Shown here in pieces: positions 1 to 11,015 of a DNA stretch of 64,000 nt (positions are counted from its first letter, which is position 1; every line of letters starts with the position of its first letter). The stretch lies in contig JACDQD010000005.1 in assembly GCA_019843655.1 (NCBI GenBank), forward strand, positions 8,459,575 to 8,523,574. Direction: 5' to 3'. The position numbers and the translations under genes were made by a program. The notes beneath the pieces are model-generated. The model did no database searches, was not told the origin of the DNA, and worked only from the letters and a program-made list of their open reading frames with translations. The stretch is from Lethocerus indicus. Lineage: Eukaryota; Arthropoda; Insecta; Hemiptera; Belostomatidae.

Positions 1-189
1 TGAACTTTTTCATGTTCCAGATTTGTCCTACTATGCATCTAGTCCTTGCTACAGTAAGAAACAATGTCCCGCCGATTGTGATCTAGCCATGTAGGAAACA
101 GCTATTCAACGAGCTAGTTGGGTGGCATAGTGGTAGCTCTTTGTTCCCTTTTATAATCAGTTCTTTTTGTAATTGATTTAGGATATAGG

Positions 190-450
190 TTGTATCACAT
201 TGGTATAACCAGCACTCCAAAAAGAGGTCGACCGTCATCCATAGAAAAAAAACAGAAAAAATCTGCGGTACCAAGACCAACAAATGATCTGAGGAAAGAT
301 GAGACTGGCCACTGGCCGATATATTCCTTGAGGCAAAGATGTAAATTGTTTGGATGTAGTGAAAAGTCGTTTATATTATGTTCAAAATGTAATTTGAACT
401 TTTGTTTAAATAAAACTAGAAATTGTTTCTTAGAGTTTCATAAAGTATGA
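190..450 (+). pseudogene. piggyBac-type transposase, C-terminal cysteine-rich tail only
   Basis: The frame holds a basic stretch (P-K-R-G-R-P-S) and then the Cys-rich C-terminal region typical of piggyBac-derived transposases: R-P-T-N-D-L-R, G-H-W-P-I, C-K-L-F-G-C, C-S-K-C, L-C/F-C-L-N-K-x-R-N-C-F-x-x-F-H. In active elements this zinc-binding tail recognises the transposon ends. The catalytic DDD core is not present: the same frame upstream of 190 has stops, so only the 3' end survives or the rest lies beyond the window in degraded form. It lies 1.2 kb before the first zinc-finger exon and has no link to it. A terminal inverted repeat could not be identified. Confidence 0.75.
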
Positions 451-1033
451 ATACAAAGCAATATAATTTTGTAATACATAATATTAAACTAATATAAACT
501 AAAAAAGTGCCTTTTCATTATACACACCTTTTGGACCCTACAACATATTTTGTTTTAAGAGATAATTTTTTTACATATTTTTCTGCGAAGGCACACTATT
601 AAACCTATCTAACATCCTTTTCTCCAATGTAAACAACAAAATCATCTGCCTAAGGGTTGAGTAGGCGGGGAGTTTTATTTTGGAAAATCGTCCATATTGT
701 AACGAAATCAGAAGAGGGAAAGTATTCAACTAGGTGTTCTAAAAATTAGGTATCTCTGTATATTTACTCTAACCGTTGCTAGTCAGCGCTAGGATTAGCG
801 GGGCGAATATTGCGTCGCTTTGGGAATTTATCTTTTCATTTATAATGTTGTTTTGTTTGTGCTTGAAAATCTCCATACTTACCGCTAATCCTATTAACGG
901 ACCTCACTCGCCCAACCCCCCCCCCTTTTTAACTGACAACCGGACAAAGACTTAACCCGATTTACAAAAATCCCACCCCCTCAACTCAAACAAGACAAAC
1001 AAAATCCTCCAAAGACACAATAAGAAGGCAATC
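451..1033. other. Non-coding, AT-rich; small inverted repeat and C-run
   Basis: No supported gene. It contains a perfect 11-base inverted repeat (791-801 and 882-892) and a run of C near 914-926. It may be the 3' flank of the piggyBac remnant. Confidence 0.6.
791..892. repeat. Inverted repeat with 11-base arms
   Basis: AGGATTAGCGG at 791-801 is matched exactly by its reverse complement CCGCTAATCCT at 882-892, with an AT-rich loop of about 80 bases. Could be a small hairpin element. Confidence 0.5.
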
Positions 1034-1250
1034 ATATATACACACGACAGACAACCACCACAGTACAAGTGACAGTGACAGTACATTGAGGATGCCCGAA
1101 AAACAGCCAAAGAGCCAAAAGTGACTAACACCGCTACTGAAGATGGCGAGCTGTCGAAACCGGTCTAGCAAAAAACCAAACCAGCGAGGGGAGACAGAAA
1201 TACGAAATCTACGGTATTCCAACTCCTCGCAGACCACAAAACAGGTATTT
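1034..1250. repeat. Dispersed palindrome-family repeat, copy A
   Basis: Shares long blocks with copy D (62914-63140): the ATATATACACACGAC start, a TACAAGTGACAGTG block, CAAAAGTGACTAACAC, CTACTGAAGATGGCGAG, CGAAACCGGTCTAGC, AAACCAGCGAG-GGAGACAG and a terminal GACCACAAAACAGGTATT block. Same family as 49326-49620 and 51931-52175. Non-coding and probably a non-autonomous mobile element. Confidence 0.75.
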
Positions 1251-1699
1251 TAAAACAAAGGTATTTGTTGAGCGTACCAATTACTGTAATGACAACAAAC
1301 TTAATTGCAAGATAATACTTTCATTTAAATTCAATAAAAGTTATGCACATTAACCTTATTCGATATTCCTCATGTCATACTGATGCTTCTATGTTAGTGA
1401 CTCAGGAACTGTTTTGAGTACCTTTATGTCGCTCTAAAATAGTGTGAATGAAAGGATCGCATGAAAACGCTATTTTACATCATTTTATATTTTTGAGTAA
1501 ATGGATGTTTAATATAGTGTATACACCATGTAAGGGGCTTGGAGCATACCCCAGTACTGGAATATCACACGAAATACAAGCACCACTGATGGAAATTCTA
1601 CCGTTGTGATGGTGGTATTATTTCAAGCTTTATTGAACACAATAAAAAAAACATAAAATGCGGCCATTATTCTAATTTTGAATCTAACTCTTTTCCCAG

Positions 1700-1989
1700 C
1701 ACTCCATACTCGCCACAACAAGTGCGACCTCTGCGGACGGCAGTACGCCTACATCTACTCACTGCAGCGCCACTTGAGGTTCGAGTGCGGCAAAGAGCCC
1801 CAGTTTCAGTGCACTGAGTGCCCGTACAGGGCCAAACTGAAAACCAACCTTACCAGGCACATCAACGACAAGCATTCCCTCAGCCCGGTGCTCTTCTGTT
1901 GCAAACTATGTCCCTACAGCGCTAAACAGAAAGTCAGCCTGAAGACCCACTACGCCCTCAAGCATAACATCCTTCTGCCTTCCACTTAA
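1700..1989 (+). CDS. lola: lola-type exon E1, three zinc fingers
   Basis: Acceptor CTTTTCCCAG ends at 1699; 95 codons to TAA. A short linker (L-H-T-R-H-N-K) leads to finger 1 (CDLC ... RHLRFEC, CCHC, variable segment YIYSLQRH), finger 2 (CTEC ... RHINDKH) and finger 3 (CKLC ... THYALKH), with a short tail N-I-L-L-P-S-T. It is the first copy of a roughly 616-bp tandem duplication whose second copy is E2: the intron before the acceptor (including TTTTGAATCTAACTC), the coding part and the 3' flank all match. No AATAAA is seen before the next copy, so its own poly(A) site is unclear. Confidence 0.93.
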
Positions 1990-2315
1990 TTGTGATTAGG
2001 CCTCCATTCCTTTCGCTTGTTTACTAGCCATCTTTTACTTCGATCTAACATAATAGAGTGATGGTGTAACGAATTTCATATTCAGAGTAAAATTTGTTAG
2101 GAATGATTCTAGTACGCAATCTGCTATCTAATATTTAAAGCTATTCCTCCCAGTACTAGAAATATTTCACACAAAATAGAAGCACCACTAATTTAAATTC
2201 TAACATCAAGAAAAAAAGGATATGATGGTGATATTGCTTCAGGTTTTATTTAATATAAAAAATGGAAAATAAAATGCGGCTATTATTCTAATTTTGAATC
2301 TAACTCTTTTCCCAG

Positions 2316-2623
2316 AATTTGATACTCGACACAACGGTACCGAGTTCCGTTACAAGTGCGACCTTTGCGGACGCCAGTACGCCTACATCTATTCACTGCA
2401 TCGCCACTGGAAGTTCGAGTGCGGTAAAGAGCCCCAGTTCCAGTGCACTGAGTGCCCGTACAGGACCAAACTGAAAACCAACCTTACCAGGCACATCAAC
2501 GACAAACACTCTCTCAACCCGATGCTCTTCTGTTGCAAAATATGCCCCTACAGCGCTAAACAGAAAGTCAGCCTAAAGAGCCACTACGCCCTCAAGCACA
2601 AAATCCTTCCGCCTCCAACTTAA
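2316..2623 (+). CDS. lola: lola-type exon E2, three zinc fingers
   Basis: Acceptor CTTTTCCCAG ends at 2315; 101 codons. Closest relative is E1, 616 bases upstream. Differences: a longer linker (F-D-T-R-H-N-G-T-E-F-R-Y-K) and changes next to the finger 1 helix (YIYSLHRH and W-K-F-E-C in place of L-R-F-E-C), so the pair may have begun to diverge in DNA preference. Fingers 2 and 3 (CTEC ... HINDKH, CKIC ... HYALKH) are almost unchanged. AATAAA lies at 2934-2939. Confidence 0.93.
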
Positions 2624-3570
2624 TTGAGATTAGACCTCGTTCCTTTCGCTTGTTTGGGAGTCATCCTTCCCTTCGATCTTGCATAACAGAGTGTAAGGTG
2701 TTCAGATTTTTAAATTGTTTACAAACGATTCGAGTACGCAATCCGCTATCGAATATTTAAAGGCGATAACAATGGTATCGCATGGAGTAGAAGGTGGCAC
2801 GTTTATATGTGACGATCGAGCCTTTTTTTGTTAATTGTTACTATAAAAATGCTGTAGTACGATCGAATTAAAAAATTATGTTATATGCGTAACCTGTAAA
2901 TAACTATATACTGCTCTACCCACCTTATTCGCCAATAAATTGACTATTTCGATACAGAAAGTGAGTTTGGCTGCAGTACATCAATAGTACTACATGTATC
3001 AATACACGTCTTCCTATTCCTCATAATCCCATATGTCTTGCATAGAGAGCCACACCTTGTCCGACCTGCAATACAATCTGCCCGGGCTGTGCGGTGACGG
3101 GAAAAATAAATGGTTCCCATCTCCGAGGTTTGAAAGCGATTCTTCTCTACATTTGAAAGTAAGTGTGAAACTCTCATTTTGGTTTTTGGCCGCCTAATGT
3201 TCGCCACTTGATCGACAACTCGGTAGCCGTCATATTCCATGGCGGTAGCATAAAGATGCTTATACTAAAGATACTTAAATACTTGGACCTTGGAATTGCA
3301 ATCGTGGGAAACTAGTTTTAATGATATTTATTTGGTTACGCTTTCGGTGACTGGCCATGTCTCGATTGAATATAGGCGGGACGGTTTTAAGTTGATCAAA
3401 CGAGAGAAGACTAATAAATTGAAAATAATCCAATCGATAATTGCAAAAAGAATTAATTCTCGCTTAGGTATTTTAAATGGAGACTTCGAAAGGGACGAGC
3501 TAAATTTATTTAATTATTACCACTAACCCGTCTGTAATTTCTCTCGCTGTTTTCGTTAGTCTCGGCCGAG
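2624..3570. other. Intergenic/intronic stretch without supported gene
   Basis: Begins with the 3' flank of the E1/E2 duplication (to about 2760). Open frames of 78 codons (+, 3290-3526) and 98 codons (-, 2944-3240) show no recognisable domain and no splice context, and are not called. Confidence 0.5.
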
Positions 3571-3838
3571 GTATGTACCAATGTGTGAACAAGGCGAGTC
3601 GGAGGCGGTACAAGTATCAGAAGAATCTGCTCAGGCACCTGAGGTACGAGCGCGGGAAGCCGCCCGAGTTGGTTTGCTCCTACTCGCGTTCGTTACCAAG
3701 CAGATGAGCGCCCTCAAGAAGCACATAGTCGAGGTCCACAGCTCCAACCCATACTCTCACTTCTGCACCTTCTGCCCCTTCAAGGCCAAACGGAACACCA
3801 ACCTCAGGATGCATTACTTCCGTCACCACAACGTTTAA
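3571..3838 (+). pseudogene. Decayed lola-type exon P1 (frameshifted)
   Basis: Following the acceptor at 3569-3570 (GGCCGAG), the shared phase gives C-V-N-K ... R-R-Y-K-Y-Q-K-N-L-L-R-H-L-R-Y then E-R-G-K-P-P: the second and fourth ligand cysteines of finger 1 are lost (Cys to Lys and Cys to Arg), and the frame then reaches TGA. A second frame carries the rest: finger 2 helix L-K-K-H-I-V-E-V-H and a complete finger 3 (CTFC ... HYFRHH). At least one indel therefore splits the unit. The acceptor also lacks a good polypyrimidine tract. Confidence 0.8.
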
Positions 3839-3977
3839 TTTAAGGTATATTATTTCTCCCTACTCCTTGGCGAAAATGTTCGAAAAAGCTGAAGGTCATA
3901 TTACGTGATATAAAACGGCTGTTTGTAAGATAAAATTTCAAATATTCTGCTCTTTAATCCGCAGTTATATTTTCCAG

Positions 3978-4110
3978 TTGTTTCGGCTGGGCTCGTCCAA
4001 GGAACGTACCGAGGCGTACAAGAACCAGAAGAGTCACGTCGAGTAGGAGTGCGGGAAGCCTCCAATGTCCCGGCACCAAGCACATACTTAAGGAGGGGCA
4101 TAGAAGAACT
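3978..4110 (+). pseudogene. Decayed lola-type exon P2 (fragment)
   Basis: After TTTTCCAG (3978) a degenerate copy of P1 follows: ...E-A-Y-K-N-Q-K-S-H-V-E-stop-E-C-G-K-P-P. The helix histidine region and E-C-G-K are recognisable, but the leading cysteines are gone and there is an in-frame TAG. Only a trace of finger 2 remains near 4078-4100. It matches P1 in the preceding GGAGGCG/GAGGCG-TACAAG block and so is probably a tandem duplicate of it. Confidence 0.65.
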
Positions 4111-4857
4111 TCAAAGTCCGAACTCACTCAAGTCACTTTTGCATCTGTTCGATCTCGCATTGCATTAACTCACCCGTGTCCATAACTCTTGAGGTATATG
4201 GCCGAGATTTATTGTCCCGTTTCAGTTATCCGTCCCTCATTCTGTCCGGTGTACGATTTTGTGTGCAAAATCTGCGTTATTTGCGCACAACTATTGCTCA
4301 CCACTGTTGAACGTACCACCGACGTTTGTTCCGATGAAAACTGCTACCAAGCACTTTAAGCTCTGGTGAAATACGTCTCTTCATTTTTTCATGGGAAAAA
4401 CGATCCAGATTCCATCCTGGCGAAGGACCGAAGGAACATTTGTTTTTCGGAAAATATTAATTTCGCTCTTACTAACCGGTCCTTTTAACATTTTCATTGG
4501 TTCATCTGTTCTCGTCCAGACGACTGTTTCAGGTAATTTGTATAACGCACAGCCGCATGGGGTATATTTCCAGTTCAAGAGGAAGAGTGCCCTCGAGAAT
4601 CAGAATCGCCGATGCCTACACCCTAATGTTTTCGGCCAACGCCGAACGCGTCGTACAAATTTAATTAAGCCAATCTTTTAATGTGCACTGATTTATAAGA
4701 ACAGAATCAATTTTTGTTAGCAGCGGCGTATATACAATTATTAAATGCTTCAACGAAATGTATTAACAGTATTAAATACGAAAGGTACTAAATGTACTAT
4801 TAATATCTACTTGCCGCATGTACTTCTGTAATCTTCTTTGGCCCCGCAATATTCTTC

Positions 4858-4916
<59 letters not shown>

Positions 4917-5233
4917 TGTTATTTATAACGGTTGACAGTTTGTGTACTCTTTTTTCTTTATCTCCGTACGATCGCCAACAATAATTTTTGATCCAGCAGA
5001 CTGTGTCTCGGTAGAACGATTTGGGACTTTACGACAAAACGTACTCTTTTATTTCTTCCGGCTGAAAATGGCCCCAGCCTAACCTGCCCAAAAAGTACCC
5101 AATAGCCTCTCTTTGCCAATGTTGAAATTCTTCTTTAATATATTCCGCAGTTCAGGACAATTTTTGTAGGCCTTGTCTTCATTTGCGCAGATCACACTCT
5201 AACCGGTGCTGTATCTTTTTCACCCTGTTGTAG
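4111..5233. other. Non-coding stretch with (AT)n
   Basis: No gene supported. A 96-codon open frame (4391-4681) has no finger motif or known domain. Contains the dinucleotide tract at 4861-4911. Confidence 0.5.
4861..4911. repeat. (AT)n microsatellite
   Basis: About 25 uninterrupted AT units. Confidence 0.95.
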
Positions 5234-5517
5234 ATGCCGCCCCCGAAGAGTACGAATGCGAGACCTGTTTCAAGACGTACAAACACCTCAAGAATTTGCA
5301 GAGGCACCTGAAGTACGAGTGCGGCAAATCACCACAGTTCGAGTGTTCGCACTGTCCCTACAAGACGAAACTCAAACAGAACCTCGTCAGGCACATAAAC
5401 GAAAAGCACAATCCGAATTTCACCTTCTACTCGTGCCTGGACTGCGGCTTCAAGACGAAGAGGAAACAGGGACTTGTATTCCATTATTATACACGTCACG
5501 GACTTACGAAACAGTAA
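5234..5517 (+). CDS. lola: lola-type exon E3, three zinc fingers
   Basis: Acceptor CCTGTTGTAG ends at 5233; 93 codons. Linker A-A-P-E-E-Y-E, then finger 1 (CETC ... HLKYEC; variable segment HLKNLQRH), a link C-G-K-S-P-Q-F instead of the usual K-E-P, finger 2 (CSHC ... RHINEKH) and finger 3 (CLDC-G-F-K-T-K ... HYYTRH). The finger 2 to 3 spacer H-N-P-N-F-T-F-Y is shared with E4 and E5, which make up a small subfamily with T-K-L-K-Q-N-L in finger 2. Confidence 0.93.
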
Positions 5518-6701
5518 AATTGTTGACTCTATCATTGCCGTAGAGAACATCATTCTTGCGCCACCCGATATTGGATAACACATAATTTCTCACATGGCCC
5601 GACAAGAGGCAAGATGGTTTTTAACCACACCATTTGAAACTAGAAAACATCGGGATATTAGAATTTTAAATTATTCCACATTTTATCCCTGTGTTTGAAA
5701 ACATAAATATCATACAGGAAAATAGATTCGGGTGATCGAAAAACTATGACAAAAACTCCTTCGGAAATTTGTTCGTTTTCGAGAGGGTCTCAAAACCAGT
5801 GAAACTTAAACTGGTAATGAATGTAATATAAATGAATTTGGAAGATTCTTTTTATTATCTTTGTATTGAAAACTTATGTTAGTATAATGTCTGTACTCTT
5901 ATTGTAACCAACGCGGTTTTATAAAGATGCTCCCTTAGCTACAAGTAAATAATCTTATCTCATTTGAGCGAATCATTTGAATTAATTTGTTCTGCTTACT
6001 ATTTAATCAAATTTAGCTTTCATGTGAAAACAAAGATGGCTGACCAAGTTGACGACATCGATTCACCCGTATATATCGATATATCGAATAAACCCGATAA
6101 CCTCCGGGGCCCCTACGGTAAGGGTTAACCCAAATTTATTTTGTCTACTTCATAAATCTACTAACTGGATAATTTCTCTCCTATCAATTCAAAACCCGAA
6201 GCGATACGAACCCCGTGTTGTTACCTAGCAGCGTCAGATTCAGGTCCAAGGCCACTTCAGTATTCTCTCTCAATTACTCGTTTCCAGGGAGCTTTTCGCA
6301 ACGGCGGGACGGTAAACACATAATTTGAGGAGGTTTAGGGCAAGGAATTATTGATGAGTAAATTCCGATTTAGCCCATATTTTAAATGTAGTCGTAGTGC
6401 AAATATTAATATATAGAAGAGCTATATCTGTTATTGTAATAATAACGTTTATAAAATTTAACGAAATAAACACGCTTAATAATTGTAAACTCGCTTAGTG
6501 TTTGTAGACCCGGTTTCAAATCCTGGCTGAATTGTCATTTTCAGTTTCACAGATTTTCTTGGAAGATCGAGTGTTCCTAGAGACGTTGTTCAACTACACT
6601 TGAATGATTCCATTGTTGTTGTTCTGCACGCGTACAAAAGTGCGAGGACTTTACACCCGGTTTCTGTTATCATCGAACTAACACGGCGGTTTACTTTTCA
6701 G
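5518..6701. other. Non-coding stretch between E3 and E4
   Basis: AT-rich; nothing coding. A possible AATAAA is at about 6464, far from E3. A short block at 6505-6525 (GGTTTCAAATCCTGG) resembles a tRNA B box but no A box or fold supports a gene. Confidence 0.45.
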
Positions 6702-6985
6702 CGCAACCTGTTACGGGTCCGTTCTATTGTATGGTCTGCGGTAAGTTTTACAGCCGGGTCTCGGGCCTGCGCAGCCACGTTAAGTACGAGTGCGGCAAGG
6801 AGGCCCACCTCCAGTGTTCCCACTGTCCCTACAGAACTAAGCTCAAACAGAACCTGTCGAGGCACTTCAACGAAAAGCACAATCCCAATATGGCCTACCA
6901 TTTCTGTCACGTCTGCAACTTCAGGACCAAGAGGAAAAAGATTCTAACCTTCCATTATTTTAGCCGCCACAGTTTATTAATGTAA
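6702..6985 (+). CDS. lola: lola-type exon E4, three zinc fingers
   Basis: Acceptor TTACTTTTCAG ends at 6701; 93 codons. Linker Q-P-V-T-G-P-F-Y, finger 1 (CMVC ... SHVKYEC; variable segment RVSGLRSH), link C-G-K-E-A-H-L-Q-C (Ala for the usual Pro), finger 2 (CSHC ... RHFNEKH), finger 3 (CHVC-N-F-R-T-K ... HYFSRH), tail S-L-L-M. AATAAA lies at 7051-7056, 66 bases after the stop, in good position to end this isoform. Confidence 0.93.
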
Positions 6986-8011
6986 ATTATTTGAGAATGT
7001 ATTTCAACGATGTTTTGAAAACATTTTATTTATGTCCTTGATTATTGTTCAATAAATGCTATATAAATCATGTTTAATTTATTTTCCGTTGTATGTAAAC
7101 ACGTCCAATTAATTAAGCAACGAATTTTCTGTTTCTGTTTCCACGCTGAATGGATCATTTCTCTATGACGAAGTCCCTGCATTATTACGTTCCTACCGCA
7201 TATTCCCCTAATGGAAATCGCTTTACTGGTCAAACAGAATTCTGTTAAGGAATACAAATTTCATCGTACTTTGTGGCCCCTTCTTCTCAACAACAAAAGT
7301 ATTGTGCATGCATTTTTCTCAAAGGGCCTACTATTTTAAGTCCATCACTAGTTTTCTTGCCGTGTACGTCAAGAACACTAATGTAGTATTTGTGTTGTAG
7401 AGGTTGTATTATCGTTCAGTGAAACTGTGTGCATTCCGTGAGTACGAGATGTATTGTAGACTTTTATTTTCTCCTTGCAAAGCATTTCGGTTGCCGTTCT
7501 CACACTTCTCAAAAATATTAATACGTTCTCGCACCCATTTTAGAAGTGGGCGAGTGTAATCGTTTTCTATAAAATAATCACAGATGATCTGACATCGCGG
7601 GCTGCGTCGCACGTTGGGCACTACCACCTTAAAGGACCTAAAGGAATTATTTATTTAAGAATACAAGTAAATGTGTCCAAAACAGTGTAATGATAGTGAT
7701 ACACATGAAAAGAAAAAATGACCAAACATTTTAAGCTAGCGCACCCCTTTAAAATTGTTTAACATTTAAATCTCGCACCACCCTGTTGGGAACCCCTGAT
7801 TTAGAAGGAGGTGATAATATGTTATTCCTATGTGCCTCGTTCTTAGTGTATTCAGCATTACTTCTTTTCGATTATTTTTGGCGGGGTTTCAAGGGAAGTC
7901 AATTATTTATTTCAGGCCTTTCAGTGTCAATTCGTTACTTTTCTTAGACAAATCTGAAGAAATATATCTGTTCGATATCAGCTAGATATCAGTTCAATAA
8001 CTCGGTTTCAG
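6986..8011. other. 3' flank of E4 and non-coding sequence
   Basis: Holds the E4 poly(A) signal. No other feature is supported; the 70-codon frames on the minus strand show no domain. Confidence 0.5.
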
Positions 8012-8247
8012 GACAGGTCGAACAGGTGCACGTGTGTTCTTGGCGCGGTCAACAGGAGGTTGAACAGCCTGAAGACCATCGGGCGCCATCACTTACCCTC
8101 AGGACCAAAAGGAACGAGATTCACAGTCCCAACCCGAAGCTCTGCGCCTGCACCAATGGGGCCAAGTCAGAGAACTGTCTATTTCTACACAAGGTGACAC
8201 GTCGCAACACCCACGATGAACACAAAAGCCGGGCAAATAGTAAGTAG
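8012..8247 (+). pseudogene. Decayed lola-type exon P3 (frame open, fingers destroyed)
   Basis: CGGTTTCAG ends at 8011 and the shared phase stays open for 78 codons, but no finger can form in that frame. The neighbouring frame shows C-T-C-V-L-G-A-V-N-R-R-L-N-S-L-K and then R-H-H, a degraded finger 1, and the main frame shows a finger 2/3 link I-H-S-P-N-P-K-L-C-A-C. Several small indels seem to have moved the motif between frames. If still spliced, it would add a Cys/His-scattered tail without a zinc finger. Confidence 0.65.
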
Positions 8248-9642
8248 CAACATTAAGCCGCATTACCCGCGTAAGTAACAGTTTTCCAAATTTTATTATT
8301 TTTTATTTCAGCCACATAATTTTAAAGCCAGTCAATGAAAGAAACTTCCAAGTTAATTGGGAGCTGAATAATTTTTGTATGAAAATGAACAGTAAACTTA
8401 CGTCCTGATTATGTTCAATTACATATGACTTTATTATAGTTGCCAAAGCAGTAGGAACGGGAGGGGCATAATGCGGGATAGGTCACCTGTGCAAAAATCT
8501 AAAACTTTGTTTAAATAAGAGGAATCCGCTCAGTACTGTCGGACATTCTATACGTTGCATGCACTAAGATTTGAGTGCTCCTAACGGACCCGGGAGTGGA
8601 ATAAAGCCTCCGTCTAAAACCGAAAATCGCAATGGAACTTAGATAGAAAAAAAGACCGCCGCATTCTCGAGTGCCTTACCTCTCGATCGTCTTCATTCTC
8701 ATCTCTCTAGAGGATCCTCCTCTTTTACCGCCGGTAAAATAGAGGGAGGATATCTTCACGTAGAAGACTTTCCACTCGAATGACCACATCACCGTTTATT
8801 CTCCAGTCCACTGTGAGTCCGCCGTTTGCCTGGCTTTAAAAGCACTCTTTGAGGACCACTTTGAAGAACATTCAAGATATCGAAACTGGGTATGTCTGTA
8901 TGTGAATTGAGTGTGTGGTTTCAGAAAGTAGAACCCAGACTGCATTGTATAAAAAATGTGGAGTTGTGTTAACCAATCTGCAGACCGTTTTTTTGGAATA
9001 TCTTTCGACAACGCTGAGAAATTACACATAACATTGATTTATTCGTGGGCGCGTGCGCCCGCGCGCATGCCAAAAGTGTTGAATAAGGGGGTAAAATCCT
9101 GGCTTATTTATTTTCCTGTGGCTTGACTCCGCCATATTGTTGAGGGGGAGGAACCACTTATATGCCTTTTGAGGCTCCCGCTCCGGCGTTTTGTAATGGA
9201 TTGTTTCTTCTTGGGATGTATCGACATCAAAATACCCAATTCAAGCTGTTTTCCATGTGTTTTTCTATTTTATAATATTTTCTATTATAATGACTCGTGT
9301 CATTATAGGGAGCTGTAAGCTCCCTGTGTAGGGCTCCGAAATCCAGGCTAAGATGTGACTGCGTGAGATGGAGCTAGTATATGTATAATGAATTTATTGG
9401 AATTGTTTTATTAAGCGACTGGATTTTTTTAGTTCATTCTCTTTTCTGGGTGGCATTCGTGAAACGTTTGCTCTCAATACCGCCTAAAGACTCGTCCTTT
9501 TATCTTAAATTCTGAACTAATTTACTCTTCTTCATAGTGAGCTCATTGTTGCCTTTGGTTTCGACGGTCAGCGGAGCATTTTATTAAGTACCGACCGACG
9601 TCTCTCTCCGCCCACCGGTCTAATACCAGTATATGTTTTCAG
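8248..9642. other. Non-coding stretch before E5
   Basis: No gene supported. 9440-9560 belongs to the dispersed block listed separately. A phrase reading R-F-E-C near 8571 has no finger around it. Confidence 0.45.
9440..9560 (+). repeat. Dispersed intronic block, copy 1
   Basis: Resembles 28485-28650 and 34420-34640: TTTTCTGG-TGGCATT-GTG, CTCTCA-TAC, TTAAATTC-GAACTAATTT and a CTTCATxGTGxGCTC core. All copies lie upstream of a zinc-finger exon (E5, E15, E20). Either an old repeat or remnant homology from exon duplication. Confidence 0.5.
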
Positions 9643-9914
9643 CTTGGGGCCGGTTCGTCTGCAAGAGCTGCAGTAAACCTTACCGGAGCGTGAACAGCCT
9701 CGGCAACCATACCAGGTACGAGTGCGGTAAAGAACCGCGGTTCTTGTGCTCCCAGTGTCCGTACAAAACCAAGCTCAAGCAGAACCTCTCCAGGCACACC
9801 GACCGAAAGCACAATCCAAATAGGTCGTACCACTTTTGTAGATTCTGCAACTACAAATCCAGGGATGAATGCAACCTTACCGTCCATTACTATAAACTTC
9901 ATCATAAAATTTAG
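9643..9914 (+). CDS. lola: lola-type exon E5, three zinc fingers
   Basis: Acceptor ATATGTTTTCAG ends at 9642; 89 codons, with a very short linker (W-G-R-F-V). Finger 1 CKSC-S-K-P-Y ... NHTRYEC (variable segment SVNSLGNH), finger 2 CSQC ... RHTDRKH, finger 3 CRFC-N-Y-K-S-R-D-E-C-N-L ... HYYKLH. An extra cysteine sits in the loop of finger 3 (D-E-C), unusual in this array. AATAAA at 10148-10153. Confidence 0.93.
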
Positions 9915-11015
9915 CCCCAACCTAAATTCTCCAGTCGTCACCAAAGCATTGGTGTTCGTAAGAAATTCACTGGTGGTGAAATGTGGCCACAGGTCTGGAT
10001 GTAACTTAGAAAGTATCATTTGACTTGATTTTTTTATGGTTTGGGACATTTTTCCTTTCTAGTCATATTCTTATGACGTTAGTTATCATCGAAGTTCCCG
10101 AGTATTGCATAAAATATTCAGTTATTTCTTATTTTGTATTTTTTTTAAATAAAAAAAGTTGTTGGGAAAATGTGTTTTTTTTATTTTAATAAGCTTAGGA
10201 TAACCCGACTTCCTGACTCCTGAAAATATCTTTTTGTGTCGAATCACTTAGGTTTTAGGTGTTGTACCGAATTGATGGGGAAACTAACATTAGTGGCTTC
10301 GTGGCCAAAAAATGTGCGAAGAAATTGTGCTTGGGGAATCCATCAATAGTTCTTAATAATTCTGATAGTTTGAATTTAATGTCTGTGAACAATGGGAAAT
10401 TATCAGGGAAAAGGTATATAACGAGTAAATGCCAGAGCAATAAATACATAAAAAGTATTCCTATATAAAGACGTTTCCTGTCGCGGTGATTAAAATGCGT
10501 GTATTGTAGCATGTGAATACTGCGCTTTCAGTCGTTAAACATTTTTTCATATTCTTCGAAATTAGTTAGAACTGAAGTTCTCTTACTCAATATACTGATT
10601 GATAAAAGTAAATTCGGATTAAATTTTGATATTGTTGGAAGCGACTGCCTCCAATAGCCAAACCGGTTTTGGCATGTTGCCAAGGATAATAAGTGAGATA
10701 CGTATGCATGCAGTGACAGGATACGTGTCTAAAATCTAAAACAAATCTATAATATCGGCCAAAATAAATAATAAATATTGCGGGAATAAGTTTCATATTA
10801 AGGTGGAACGAATTAATTTGACACTGTACAAAAATATACTTATCAGGGTTACAGTGCAGACAGAATGCCCCACGGGCAGCCGACGTGCGTAGGTGTCTCT
10901 CTAATGTACTGGCGGATTACTACTGAAGACCGACCAGCGTTTCGTAAGTAGTCCTTCGGTTTTGTTTTATTTTTTTCGGCGAAATTCTATTCTGAAACGA
11001 ATCTTGTCGTTTCAG
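9915..11015. other. Non-coding stretch between E5 and E6
   Basis: Contains the E5 poly(A) region. A 69-codon frame at 10259-10468 has cysteines (K-K-C-A-K-K-L-C) but no histidine pattern and no acceptor, and is not called. 10861-10940 weakly resembles 12541-12640. Confidence 0.45.

Noticed and set aside
120..145. TGGCATAGTGGTAGCTC, like a tRNA A box
   Set aside because: No matching B box or cloverleaf nearby.
4391..4681. 96-codon open frame as a gene
   Set aside because: No domain, no splice or promoter context, AT-rich surroundings.
8560..8600. L-R-F-E-C-S phrase
   Set aside because: Isolated five-residue match followed by a stop, no cysteine pair upstream.
10259..10468. Cys/Lys-containing 69-codon frame
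   Set aside because: Ligand spacing does not fit a zinc finger and there is no acceptor in the shared phase.
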